From the NCBI RefSeq assembly GCF_003841485.1, contig NZ_REFY01000001.1, positions 248,001-312,000 on the forward strand: a stretch of DNA of 64,000 bases, read 5' to 3'. Under the pieces are notes generated by a model. It was given only the letters and a program-made list of their open reading frames with translations, was not told the DNA's origin and made no database searches. Of the stretch, positions 18,389 through 26,520 are shown piece after piece. Numbering within the stretch: the stretch's first letter is position 1; each line of letters opens with the position of its first letter. This stretch comes from Natrarchaeobius halalkaliphilus. GTDB lineage: Archaea > Halobacteriota > Halobacteria > Halobacteriales > Natrialbaceae. The position numbers were made by a program, and so were the translations under genes.

Positions 18389-18643
18389 TCACTCACCTAC
18401 CGTTGTTTCGACCGAAATAGAGTCATCAGAAAAAACACAGACTTCGAAATTATTATAGTTGAAAATGATCTTTCCAACTGTCTTGCCGTCGGTGAAGAGA
18501 TTCTCTAGTGCGTCGGGATCTATGACTTCATACAAAGGAGGAGTGAGTTCAAGGGGATCCGTTCCTTCCGCTTCGGCGATTGCCTCAACCACTGTCTGAC
18601 TGACACAGTTCTCATCAGCTACGTCGGTCTGAATCAAGCTCAC
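18389..18643 (-). CDS. HalOD1 output-domain protein
   Basis: An 84-residue stand-alone HalOD1 domain: VVEAIAEAEGTDPLELTPPL at residues 18-37, then EVIDPDALENLF and GKIIFNYNNFEVCV. HalOD1 is a haloarchaeal signalling output domain usually found alone or fused to receivers; its biochemical role is unknown. A GTTTAAAC box about 25 bp upstream of the ATG suggests a leaderless transcript. AT-rich codons distinguish it from the core genes. Confidence 0.88.
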   Translation of the reverse strand: MSLIQTDVADENCVSQTVVEAIAEAEGTDPLELTPPLYEVIDPDALENLFTDGKTVGKIIFNYNNFEVCVFSDDSISVETTVGE

Positions 18644-18721
18644 AGATCCAATAGGCTATTGTCCTGTTTAAACATGTCGGCAATTAGATGTTAACCAGCA
18701 GTACTTAAACCGGTCTGGGAA

Positions 18722-19210
18722 TCAGACACCGTCATCCTCATCTGTGAATTCTTGACCAAAGTGATTGTACGGTTGAGCTTGCTCTTGTTTCATTATCTCG
18801 ACGCTTTCTATATCGACACCTCGCGAATCCAGTTCTATAAGGCTCTCCTCTATGTCATCTTGGCTGTGCCCGATCAGTTCTAACGACAGGTTCGCATTGT
18901 TTGATAATAATTCTCGTACGCTCACGACACCGGATATTTCCATGATTTCATCTACTCGTTCTTCTCTCTCTGGTATAGGAACTGTCGCAGTTACAAGCAA
19001 ATGATGGCCGAGTCCGGCTTTCGTATAGTCAACAATTGTATGATACCCCTTGATAACGCCCTGTTCTTCAAGCCTGTCGATCCGATTGGTGACTGTGCTA
19101 GAGGAGACACCGACCTGTTCGCCGATATCGGCAACTGTTCGTTTCCGGGCGTCCTGCTGAAGCAGGTAGATGATTCCTTTGTCTACATTATCGATTTCAT
19201 CGGGAGCCAT
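18722..19210 (-). CDS. Lrp/AsnC-family transcription regulator
   Basis: A 162-residue regulator. The N-terminal helix-turn-helix (KRTVADIGEQVGVSSSTVTN, residues about 22-41) is followed by a RAM/Lrp ligand-binding domain (HHLLVTATVPIPEREERVDE, residues about 70-145). Start at MAPDEIDNVDK is the standard Lrp N-terminus. A perfect 6+6 inverted repeat lies 43-58 bp upstream and may be its own operator. The effector, usually an amino acid, is unknown. Confidence 0.9.
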   Translation of the reverse strand: MAPDEIDNVDKGIIYLLQQDARKRTVADIGEQVGVSSSTVTNRIDRLEEQGVIKGYHTIVDYTKAGLGHHLLVTATVPIPEREERVDEIMEISGVVSVRELLSNNANLSLELIGHSQDDIEESLIELDSRGVDIESVEIMKQEQAQPYNHFGQEFTDEDDGV

Positions 19211-19252
19211 AGTTACCGTTAGAAGGCGAGCCAAAAGACGCTTTTCCGCGTG

Positions 19253-19268
19253 ATCAACAGACGTTGAT
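19253..19268. promoter_or_regulatory. Inverted repeat, possible Lrp operator
   Basis: ATCAAC-AGAC-GTTGAT is a perfect 6-bp inverted repeat with a 4-bp spacer, about 43-58 bp before the Lrp-family start codon. Position and shape fit an autoregulatory site. Confidence 0.4.
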
Positions 19269-19606
19269 TCCGCCTGATATTGTTATTTGAATTCTGTCTG
19301 TCTCACCAAATGCATCTGAGACAGGATATAAACAGCTAGTTCGAAGTGTAGTGAGTGCTGGTTCCGTACGGAGCGCATGGAATCAAGGTCGATGGCGTGC
19401 TGACTACATCTCTGTATCTCGCACGAGTTTCTGGAAGGAAACAAATAGATCAACATCTACCCCGTTACGTCCTTCGCCTGTACTTACCGGCGAATCAATA
19501 GTCCGCTAATAGGGAGATTCGGGACAGTGAACGTACACTCCACGTGCGAACTGACCGCGTGGTTCCTCCCAGCTACAGATAATGTCCGATGAGTCGTGCT
19601 GACTCG
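19269..19606. other. Gene-free stretch left of the IS110 element
   Basis: No coding sequence is supported. The 9-mer GTGCTGACT occurs at 19397-19405 and again at 19596-19604 directly before the left inverted repeat of the element; a third copy lies inside the element at 19693-19701. Confidence 0.55.
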
Positions 19607-19620
19607 ATGGAAATTCTGCT
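19607..19620 (+). repeat. Left inverted repeat of the IS110 element
   Basis: The 14-bp sequence ATGGAAATTCTGCT is exactly the reverse complement of 21120-21133. Confidence 0.85.
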
Positions 19621-19824
19621 ATATCCCATGAGAGCGTGAAACAAGTATGGGACGCAAGAGACCGAGCTGTATTCCGTGCCCGAGAGCACGTGGTGCTGAC
19701 TGGTCCGAGTGCGTAGGAAGCCGAGTCCTGGGCAGTACAGCCCGACTGCCGCTCCTGGCGGCAGTCGGGAAAGCCCGTATAGGTGAATCTCTGTTTCACG
19801 CACCGGCGTTCCAAGGTGAGTCCA
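19621..19824 (+). ncRNA. Candidate bridge (guide) RNA region of the IS110 element
   Basis: This is a non-coding left end before the transposase. It contains a 12-bp hairpin (CCCGACTGCCGC at 19741-19752 with its complement at 19758-19769) and a smaller AGCAC/GTGCT hairpin at 19685-19697. GTGCTGACT (19693-19701) repeats the sequence just left of the element. ATAGGTGAAT (19779-19788) repeats the sequence at and beyond the right end (21132-21141). IS110-family elements are known to encode guide RNAs in a non-coding end, with loops matching target and donor DNA. Transcription here is inferred, not shown. Confidence 0.45.
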
Positions 19825-20930
19825 ATGTTCATTGGAATCGACGTACACAAGCGGTACTCACAAATCGCAGTATTGGACAGAAACGGTGAGATCGTCGAAG
19901 AGGTTCGCGTCGAAAACGCGAACCTCGACGACTTCGCCCAGCAGTACGCTGGGTCCAAAGCCGCGCTTGAAGCGACCAGCAATTACTACCACATCCATGA
20001 TACTCTTTCAGAGTATCTGGATGTGACCGTCGCCAATCCAGGCGAATTAAAGCTGATCTCCGACTCGGATAAGAAAACCGACCGCGTCGACGCAAAACAA
20101 CTCGCTCGGATGGTTCGGTTAGGATCGATTCCTGAAAGCTACGTTCCGACCGACGAGGTTCGACAAGCCCGCGCACTTAATGGATTAGCTAAGTCCTGGG
20201 AATAGTTCTACTCCACCTGCCGACAGCTGGTTCCTGTAGTGGTACTATCTCGGACAGCTGTTCCCAATACTTCTCTCGATCATTAGTGCGCGGGCGACAG
20301 AAGCTCGTCGAGAACAGGACCGAGTACGCGAACAAGATCCATGGCTTGTTGAGTGATCACGGGATCACTCAGGAGGTGAAACCACTGAGTGTGGAGGGAC
20401 GAGAGTTCCTGGCGGAACTCTCGCTCCCGGCACCATGGGATGCGTTGCTGGAGTCGTATCTAGGGCTCATTCAGACGCTCACTGAACAGATTGAGTCGTT
20501 GGAAGCAGAGATTGAGGAGCGGGCTGGGTCTCTGAAGGAGACCCAGCTCCTGATGACGATTCCTGGTGTGAGTTACTTTACGGCGTTGACGATTTACGCG
20601 GAGTTGGGAGAGATCAACCGGTTTGACCGGGACAAGGAGGTCGTAAGTTACGTTGGATTGAACCCGATAATCCGCGAGTCTGGCGACTCGCGGTTTGAGG
20701 GGAGCATCTCGAAGCGAGGGTCAGGACGAGTCCGGTGGCTGCTTGTTCAAGCGTCGTACTCAGCGGTACATACGTGCGAAGACGAGTACCTTAGCCGGTT
20801 CTACAACCGGTTAGCTCAAAAGAAGAGCTCGAAAACAGCGATTGTCGCAACCGCCCGGAAGTTGCTGGTTTCAATGTATCACATGCTGGACCGTGAGGAG
20901 GTGTACGATCCACCAGGGGTGAGTGCCTGA
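19825..20930 (+). pseudogene. IS110-family transposase, disrupted by a 107-bp insertion
   Basis: The N-terminal RuvC-like DEDD domain is clear (FIGIDVHKRYSQIAVLD at the start, LEATSNYYHIHDTL, then DKKTDRVDAKQLARM). The C-terminal transposase_20 domain has PGVSYFTALTIYAELGEI and VSYVGLNPIIRESG. The N-terminal frame ends at 20203-20205; the C-terminal part resumes in another frame at 20286. Removing 20178-20284 (107 bp) restores one 332-residue frame reading RQARALVRGRQKLVE, the normal family sequence. The original gene was therefore intact and is now inactivated. Start ATG 19825 follows AAGGTGAG. Confidence 0.92.
20178..20284. mobile_element. 107-bp MITE-like insertion within the transposase
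   Basis: The insert splits the palindromic host sequence CCCGCGCACTAGTGCGCGGG at its centre. Its ends are imperfect inverted repeats (TAATGGAT.. and ..ATCATT). It contains two copies of a CAGCTG-centred palindrome (in CGACAGCTGGTTCC and GGACAGCTGTTCC), the palindrome TTAGCTAA near its left end, and an internal TGGGAA/TTCCCA pair. No clear target duplication is visible. It is too short to code. It may be a non-autonomous element that prefers palindromes, perhaps of the IS200/IS605 type. Confidence 0.7.
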
Positions 20931-21032
20931 GCGCCGCCGGGGCGGCGCTCATTGGCCGGCTGGTGGTAATGTTAGCAACTACTATCGCTAACAAGAAGTC
21001 TCCCGCCTGATGGCTGTTTCAGTAGCCATCAG
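20928..21032 (+). other. Three hairpins in the right end of the IS110 element
   Basis: An 11-bp stem TGAGCGCCGCC/GGCGGCGCTCA (20928-20951) includes the transposase stop codon. A 7-bp stem TGTTAGC/GCTAACA with a 10-nt loop lies at 20970-20993. A 9-bp stem CTGATGGCT/AGCCATCAG with an 8-nt loop lies at 21007-21032. The first could act as a terminator. The series could instead be the guide RNA if the element follows the IS1111 layout (RNA downstream of the gene). Confidence 0.6.
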
Positions 21033-21119
21033 TTCGCCGGTTGTCGATTCTACGCTCGAAAACTACAGCAATTCCTCGTCGCCCGAAGAATTATCTTGGC
21101 AAGCGTGGTTTGGTCAGTC

Positions 21120-21133
21120 AGCAGAATTTCCAT
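21120..21133 (-). repeat. Right inverted repeat of the IS110 element
   Basis: AGCAGAATTTCCAT is the exact reverse complement of 19607-19620. Confidence 0.85.
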
Positions 21134-21736
21134 AGGTGAATACATAGCGCGAGTTTTGCACGAGATTGGGTCCGGTTAGTGAAGGTAGTAGCCGCTTAGG
21201 ACAGGCGGACATTACCGTTACATCCGCGAGCGAACGGAGCGAGCGGGTCAAGAAATTCCTCGAAACCGCGCTGAAGCCAATAATACGTGTCGGTGGTGGG
21301 GCGGCCGCCGAGCGAGAGGGTGGTGCATACGATCTCCCCGATAGATGCAGGCACCGTCGTTTTCCGAATAAGACGGGTAGCGGCCGTGAGGAAAATCATG
21401 AGTGAAACACCAACCGACACCGGAACGGACCCCGACGCGGGGTCGGCCCGAAAAAGCGAGACGCTGAACACGGATGTGGATTGGTGTCGATCGTAACCTC
21501 CCCTCGAAGACGGCGTACTCGTCGATGAGCGCTACCGATAGCGATCTGCCGGTCGAAGCGAGACTGCGGTGAACCGACCGTTTTCTCGGCATACCAGAGT
21601 TTATCCCACACAGTTTGGCGGTCACGTCATTACGTTCAGGCGGCTAGAGCGGGACACGTTGGCCACCGAAAGCCGGATCGGATCCGCGTCGGTGCGCTCT
21701 GAAGCGAACTCGATCTGCGATACCCCCCCATCCACC
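21134..21736. other. Mostly non-coding stretch with one tiny ORF
   Basis: Nothing with clear homology is visible in these 600 bases. An ATG frame of 32 codons at 21398-21496 (start MSETPTDTGTDPDAG, acidic, halophile-like) is preceded by GTGAGGAAAATC and might be a real small protein or the N-terminal stub of a lost gene. The segment may be debris between the IS element and the ligase gene. Confidence 0.4.
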
Positions 21737-22849
21737 ATGCAACTTAGCCTTGAACTCGAATACTGGACCGTCGATGAGACGGGCACGCTCACGTCCGCAT
21801 CGCCGGTGCTCGACCGAATCGACGATCTCCACGCCGAGAGTGCTGATCCCATGCTCGAAGTCGTCACCGATCCCTGTGACGACGTGCCCGAACTCCGAGC
21901 GGAGGTCACCCACAGATTACAGGAGGCGATCGAGGTCGGGCGGGAAGAGGGATGCCGACTTGTACCGCTTAGTACACCACTTCATTCAGGCTCGATCAGC
22001 ACGAGCGACGGTCCCCGAACGCGGATTCAGCGTCAGGTCCTCGGTGAGAAATTCAACGATGCAATCCACTGTGCCGGCACGCACATGCACATCGATCGGA
22101 TCGATGGGGCTGAAACTGACCAGTTGAACCTGATGACTGCACTGGATCCGGCGTTTGCACTCGTTGCGAGCTCCACATTCCACCAGGGCCATCGCGTGGC
22201 TACTTGTGCACGATCCCACGTCTACCGCCGGACGTGTTACGGCGATCACCCTTGGCTCGGCCGGTTATGGCCCTACGTTGAGGACATCGACGAGTGGTAC
22301 AATCGAATCGATGTCACGTTCGATCGCTTCCGTCAACGGGCGTTGGCTCAGGGGGTCGAACCCTCGGCATTCGACGAACACTTCACGCCGGAAGACTCGA
22401 TCTGGGCACCGATTCGATTACGCGAGAAGTACGACACGATCGAATGGCGATCGCTCGACGTGGCGTTGCCGAGTCAGGTTCTGCAACTCACCAAAGACGT
22501 CCGAGACATCTTGGCCCTTGTCGAGAATCGTCACGTCGAGATTGGATCGCGCCCCGGTGTCACGGCCTCAACCGTGACGGTGCCAGCGTTCGATCGGCTA
22601 CAAGAGCACGTGAGTTCAGCCATAGACCAGGGACTCGAAGCGTCCACGATCGAACGATACCTGGAAACGATGGGATTCGATACAACCACCTATCGCCCCA
22701 TCTCGGCGGAACTCGTCGACAAACCACCCATGGATCGACAGCGAGCACAGTGGCTTCGACTCCGGTACGCCGACCGTCTCGAACGGGACGTCAAAACCCT
22801 CATCGATGAACGCTCTCCGATGCGGACGCCAGTGACACAATCGGTGTGA
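21737..22849 (+). CDS. GCS2-type carboxylate-amine ligase (glutamate-cysteine-ligase-like)
   Basis: A 370-residue member of the GCS2 family, which includes YbdK and haloarchaeal gamma-glutamylcysteine synthetases. Visible family features are LSLELEYWTVDETG at the start, CAGTHMHIDRI near residue 115 (GTHxH ligand/active region), and TIEWRSLDVALPSQ near residue 235. It probably joins Glu to an amine such as Cys using ATP. Gamma-Glu-Cys is the main haloarchaeal thiol, but the exact substrate is not proven. ATG 21737 is chosen because the upstream in-frame extension shows no family sequence. Confidence 0.8.
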   Translation: MQLSLELEYWTVDETGTLTSASPVLDRIDDLHAESADPMLEVVTDPCDDVPELRAEVTHRLQEAIEVGREEGCRLVPLSTPLHSGSISTSDGPRTRIQRQVLGEKFNDAIHCAGTHMHIDRIDGAETDQLNLMTALDPAFALVASSTFHQGHRVATCARSHVYRRTCYGDHPWLGRLWPYVEDIDEWYNRIDVTFDRFRQRALAQGVEPSAFDEHFTPEDSIWAPIRLREKYDTIEWRSLDVALPSQVLQLTKDVRDILALVENRHVEIGSRPGVTASTVTVPAFDRLQEHVSSAIDQGLEASTIERYLETMGFDTTTYRPISAELVDKPPMDRQRAQWLRLRYADRLERDVKTLIDERSPMRTPVTQSV

Positions 22850-22922
22850 CTGTCAGAATCTCGTATAGACTACAGAGACGTTCCATATTTCTTGACATCG
22901 AACACGGTGGGTGTGGCGACTG

Positions 22923-23004
22923 ATACGGTCTACTGTAAGTCGTTACCGGAGCGACCGCGAGCAGTCCTGCGGTCGCTCCGGTAAAAAATCACAGCAAACC
23001 GTAT
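22923..23004. repeat. 82-bp palindromic repeat, full copy A
   Basis: The sequence runs from ATACGGTCTACTGTAA to its near complement ending ACAGCAAACCGTAT, with an inner stem TTACCGGAGCGACCGC / GCGGTCGCTCCGGTAA. It shares length and arms with copy B at 30410-30491. It sits 73 bp after the ligase gene and forms the 3' end of the aspartoacylase-like remnant. Confidence 0.85.
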
Positions 23005-23412
23005 GAAACGTCGGTGTTTCCAGACGCCGACATCATCACTTCGGTGCTCGGACGAGGAGTCGGTGATTACCTCCGTGTCCCAGTTGTCACTCTTTTCCGT
23101 TTCTCTGCTCTCTTCGGATTCGCTGTCGGTATCGAGCGTCGATTCGACGATATCTTCGCTCGTCTCACCCATCCAGTGGAACGTTCGCTGAGCCCGGAAG
23201 CCGATCTCCTCAAACGCCGACTCGGCCGCGTCGCGTTCGTCGTCGGACAGTTCAACTAAATGGATCAGCGGTCGGCCGGGCAGAACTCGAGGATTCGCCG
23301 AAATACCGACCAGCAGTCCCGTGAATGGTGTCTCAATGACGTGGTTTTCCGCCCCGAAGTGATCCGAAATTACGCATATTCGTTCTCCCTCGTCGACGAC
23401 TGGGTGGGGACC
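22930..23412 (-). pseudogene. C-terminal remnant of an aspartoacylase/succinylglutamate-desuccinylase-family gene
   Basis: The minus strand is open from a TAG at 23413-23415 to a TAG at 22930. It encodes the typical C-terminal beta domain of this family: RICVISDHFGAENHVIETPF, GLLVGISANPRVLPGR, PLIHLVEL. The N-terminal zinc-binding half is absent. After an acidic tail, the frame runs into palindromic repeat copy A, so the original C-terminus was also altered. No start codon with a plausible ribosome site is visible. An intact relative starts 110 bp away on the other strand. Confidence 0.75.
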
Positions 23413-23522
23413 CTACGTCATCTCCACCAGTAGAATTCTGGTTATGCCAGCGTACGCTCGCAGAGCCAGAATACGCCGGCGAACCTCTCATCAAAATCCA
23501 TCGCTTCAGTCACAGCAATACC

Positions 23523-24374
23523 ATGGAGACTAACTTCGGCCCACTCGACGTAACTCTTCGGGGGCCAGGAGAGCCAGAGGTCGTGGTTGTCGCCGGGGTC
23601 CACGGAGACGAGCTGAGTGGCATTCGCGCGGTGCGCCGACTGCGCGAGATCGACCTCGACCTCCAGCGAGGTGTTGCGTTCGTCCTCGCCAATCCAGCCG
23701 CGATCGAAGCCGGCGAACGCTACCTCGACTCGGACCTCAATCGCGTATTCCCAGGCGACCCGGACGGCGACCGAGAAGAACGGATCGCCGCCCGACTCTG
23801 CGAGTTCGTCGAGGGTCGGACGTCACTCTCACTGCACGGTACTGAGGCCGATCCCACGCCGTTTGCGCTTATACACAGTGCACAGGAAAGAGAGTTCGAA
23901 CTTGCCTCGGAGCTGCCCGTCCCACACATCGTCGATCACTGGGGAGTCAACGAGCGCACGATCACGACCTGTGGCTTCACCGTCGAGATTGAACTTACCT
24001 CGACGGATTCCGAGGAAGCGACGGAAGCTGCCCAACACCAGACCCGCGCATTCCTCCAGCGGGTTGACGCACTCCCTGGTGAGCCACCCGATGCCGATCC
24101 GGACTATTTTCACATGGACAAGCCGATTCCGAAGCCCGATGGGGACTCGTACGAGTTGCACGTTGAGAACTTCGAACACGTTCCGGAGGGAACCGTCTAC
24201 GCGACAGTTGACGGGGACGATCTGACTGCCGATGAGTCGTTTTGGCCGATAATAATGTCCGCTGAGGGTTCCGAGGATATTTTCGGCTATCAGGGACGCA
24301 AAATCGGCGAGTCGATCGAAGAAGTGAAAGAGACGTGGATCAATTCGGACAGAGAACCGCGGAACGCAGAGTAG
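23523..24374 (+). CDS. Succinylglutamate desuccinylase/aspartoacylase-family zinc hydrolase
   Basis: A 283-residue M14-like metallo-hydrolase. Zinc-site motif GVHGDE lies near residue 25. DLNRVFPG near residue 73 is the Asp-Leu-Asn-Arg substrate-binding motif, and the third zinc ligand is in LSLHGTE near residue 105. A second beta domain occupies about 185-280 (MDKPIPKPDG, VPEGTVYATVDGDDLTADE). It removes an acyl group from an amino acid or related amide; the exact substrate is unknown. A family remnant lies just upstream on the opposite strand. Confidence 0.9.
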   Translation: METNFGPLDVTLRGPGEPEVVVVAGVHGDELSGIRAVRRLREIDLDLQRGVAFVLANPAAIEAGERYLDSDLNRVFPGDPDGDREERIAARLCEFVEGRTSLSLHGTEADPTPFALIHSAQEREFELASELPVPHIVDHWGVNERTITTCGFTVEIELTSTDSEEATEAAQHQTRAFLQRVDALPGEPPDADPDYFHMDKPIPKPDGDSYELHVENFEHVPEGTVYATVDGDDLTADESFWPIIMSAEGSEDIFGYQGRKIGESIEEVKETWINSDREPRNAE

Positions 24375-24584
24375 CGGTGGCGAATCAACGAAGAGCGCGA
24401 CGAAATAGCATTCTGGGTCAGTGATCTAAATGGAGCACCCACAACACCCGATGCACTCATAGCGTTTTCAGAATTCGCTGCACAGAAGTTCGCGAATGTG
24501 GCACAGACTGAGGGCGATCTGCGAGGATCAGTGATCGCTAAGTACAGGCGAGCGGATAAACGATTTGAGGAAGTTCATCCATAG
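24375..24584 (+). pseudogene. Open frame without start, unknown family
   Basis: Directly after the TAG stop of the desuccinylase-like gene, the same frame stays open for 69 codons to a TAG at 24582. The encoded text looks like real protein (WRINEERDEIAFWVSDLNG..., ending RRADKRFEEVHP). No start codon with a ribosome site is seen, so it is probably the tail of a lost gene. I do not recognise the family. Confidence 0.4.
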
Positions 24585-24625
24585 GGCCAAACAATATTAT
24601 GATAGAAGAAGGAGGAGTTCCCTCT

Positions 24626-24811
24626 ATGTCTGATGGAGAGCGACAAAGGACAATTGCTAAATGTCGTTCTTGCAGTTCCGCCTATGCTGTTGACGTATGG
24701 GATGACGGGACGATTCGGCCCATTGGAAGAACAAACTGTGATTGTGGATTAAATGATTTCGAGATTATAGGCGATTCTTCTGATACTATTGCCCTATATG
24801 GGGGAAATTGA
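24626..24811 (+). CDS. Small zinc-ribbon protein
   Basis: A 61-residue protein with CRSC near residue 15 and CDC near residue 41, probably a single zinc knuckle. A GGAGGAG Shine-Dalgarno sequence about 10 nt before the ATG at 24626 supports this start rather than the ATG at 24599. Codon use is AT-rich. Similar small CxxC proteins are abundant and mostly uncharacterised in haloarchaea. Confidence 0.65.
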   Translation: MSDGERQRTIAKCRSCSSAYAVDVWDDGTIRPIGRTNCDCGLNDFEIIGDSSDTIALYGGN

Positions 24812-25060
24812 TTGAGTACTCAGTACGCACGTCGTGAGCGGATGGTTCACCGATCCCAGTATGAAACAAACGATGCCTCTATGCTGCATCCATCCTCTAC
24901 GTCGGTCACACCGATTCTGTCAGAACTTCGTCATTTCCCATGAGTGTTGTTGCATAGAGCGCGCATTTTCCAGCTTCGTTATCTTACGAACAAAACAACT
25001 CGCGGTCGTACTGCTCAGACCATCCTGTTATCTTTTGCCATGGTGGATCGTAGGGATACC

Positions 25061-25933
25061 ATGAACGACGTATCCGTGATCGGTTGTGGCGGGATTGGCA
25101 CCGCATTCGTCGAGACACTTGCGGGCGAGGGTGTGAACGTGATCGCCTGGAACCGGACGAGAGAAAAGGCGGAGGCACTGGCGGGTAAGCAGGTGGAGGT
25201 GGCCGACAGTCCGGGGGATGCACTCGAAGCAAGTCGTACCACGCTGTGTTGTGTGAGTGACCATCCAACGATGATGGATATCCTGGAAGATGCATCGGAT
25301 CGGATCGATGGTACAACCATCATCGGCGTCTCGTTCGCCACACCCGAGCAGGCGACGGAGGCGAATGCCTTCATGCAAGACTTCGATGGACACTACCTCG
25401 ACATGGCCGTTCTCGCCTACCCGCGACTCGTCGGGACGGATACTGGCCACTTCTTTATCGCTGGCGATTCCCGAGCATACGAGGCCGCCCGGTCGATCCT
25501 CGATCATCTCGGAACCGTCACCTATATCGATGGCCCACCCGGATCCGCCTTCCTGCGTGAATCCGTCGTCTTTCTCCCGTTTCTCCCGATGGCCGTCTCG
25601 ATGGTACAGAGCGCTCACATAGCAGAGGCCATGGACATCCCGTTAGCGTGGGTTGGTGAGCGGTTCCGCGCACTGTATCCCGCGTTCATCGACATTACCT
25701 TCGAGACGATCCAATCGGGAATGGACCCCGCAGATCCGGCCAATGTCGATGCATCCGTCCAAGTCTGGTCGGCAGGCGCCGAGGAGTACGCTTGCTTTCT
25801 CGACGAGATGGGGCTCGATACCGGTATGTACGAGGCGTTACACCGCCTCTTCGAGGCTGGTGTGGCAGACGGACGCGGTGATCACGACTGGGTGTCTGTA
25901 ACCGAACTCCGCGCAGATCAGCCAAGCAGTTAA
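25061..25933 (+). CDS. Imine-reductase-like / beta-hydroxyacid-dehydrogenase-family oxidoreductase
   Basis: A 290-residue NAD(P)-dependent enzyme. The N-terminal Rossmann fold starts SVIGCGGIGTAFVETL (GxGxxG), followed by AWNRTREKAEAL, whose Arg after the second strand fits NADPH. The helical C-terminal domain (residues about 165-290, ending GVADGRGDHDWVSVTEL) resembles imine reductases and reductive aminases more than 3-hydroxyisobutyrate dehydrogenase. An alternative in-frame ATG lies at 25040. The neighbours are accessory genes; no pathway partner is visible. Confidence 0.85.
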   Translation: MNDVSVIGCGGIGTAFVETLAGEGVNVIAWNRTREKAEALAGKQVEVADSPGDALEASRTTLCCVSDHPTMMDILEDASDRIDGTTIIGVSFATPEQATEANAFMQDFDGHYLDMAVLAYPRLVGTDTGHFFIAGDSRAYEAARSILDHLGTVTYIDGPPGSAFLRESVVFLPFLPMAVSMVQSAHIAEAMDIPLAWVGERFRALYPAFIDITFETIQSGMDPADPANVDASVQVWSAGAEEYACFLDEMGLDTGMYEALHRLFEAGVADGRGDHDWVSVTELRADQPSS

Positions 25934-26182
25934 TGTTGGAAAATAGTTATGATCACGTGCGGATGGGCCACCAGTGATTCAGTCAGCTACTCCTGGTACT
26001 CTCTGAATGGTCTGAATTCAACCTCTGAGTGTTGTACTCCGAGTTCAACATATCCGTGATCTGCCACACCGTAAAGTATGAGAACCGACGCTAATCCCTA
26101 TCAAAAGCGGGCAACGTCGAGGTCGTCTTCGCGCAGAAAGGGCCGATTTCGTCTCTGTACAGGCTGTACGAAGCCGATTCGC

Positions 26183-26404
26183 TCAGGATCCGTTCGGTTG
26201 TCGCTCGCTCGCCGTCCGCCAGGTTTCGAACTGCGATTCGATCACCTCGTCCTCCCCGAAAATCTTCCAGAGTATCAACGCGAGAACGACGACCGGGAGC
26301 ACCGGAAGCAACATCAGTGCGAGAACGATCGCCATAACCCACCCGAACGCCGACATCTGGAGGTTCGGACCGTATCCCGTCGACTGGGAGACACCCGTAG
26401 ACAT
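26183..26404 (-). CDS. Small membrane protein
   Basis: A 73-residue protein with one strong hydrophobic segment (FGWVMAIVLALMLLPVLPVV, residues about 20-40, continuing VLALILW) and a charged C-terminal tail. It resembles small haloarchaeal one- or two-helix proteins of unknown role. The first 18 residues, rich in Ser/Gly, precede the membrane helix. Confidence 0.65.
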   Translation of the reverse strand: MSTGVSQSTGYGPNLQMSAFGWVMAIVLALMLLPVLPVVVLALILWKIFGEDEVIESQFETWRTASERQPNGS

Positions 26405-26520
26405 ACGAGACCAAACGACCGTCCGGATATTCGGTCTTTCGGTCTCGAGTTCGCCGTGAGAGCCACGTCTCCGAAGCGGCCAGCATTACATCCGACGAGC
26501 CGTTCCGGGTCGATCGCGTC

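Larger units (their letters stand above)
19607..21133 (+). mobile_element. IS110-family insertion sequence, interrupted
   Basis: The boundaries are proposed from a perfect 14-bp inverted repeat: ATGGAAATTCTGCT at 19607-19620 and its complement at 21120-21133. Inside are about 200 bp of structured non-coding DNA, a split DEDD-type transposase (19825-20930), and another 200 bp of structured DNA. Inverted repeats near the ends are typical of the IS1111 subgroup of IS110. The element is 1,527 bp, or about 1,420 bp without a 107-bp secondary insert. True tips may extend a few bases beyond the repeats. Confidence 0.8.

Noticed and set aside
19505-19607. Longer IS element starting further left
   Set aside because: No complement to the right end is found left of 19607; only the 9-mer GTGCTGACT repeats there.
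19778-19788. ATAGGTGAAT as a simple target-site duplication of the IS element
   Set aside because: The left copy lies about 170 bp inside the left inverted repeat and not at the left tip, so it cannot be a target duplication of this element.
20928-20951. Bacterial-type intrinsic terminator
   Set aside because: The hairpin is strong but no U-run follows, and archaeal termination usually relies on T-runs. It is kept only as a structural feature.
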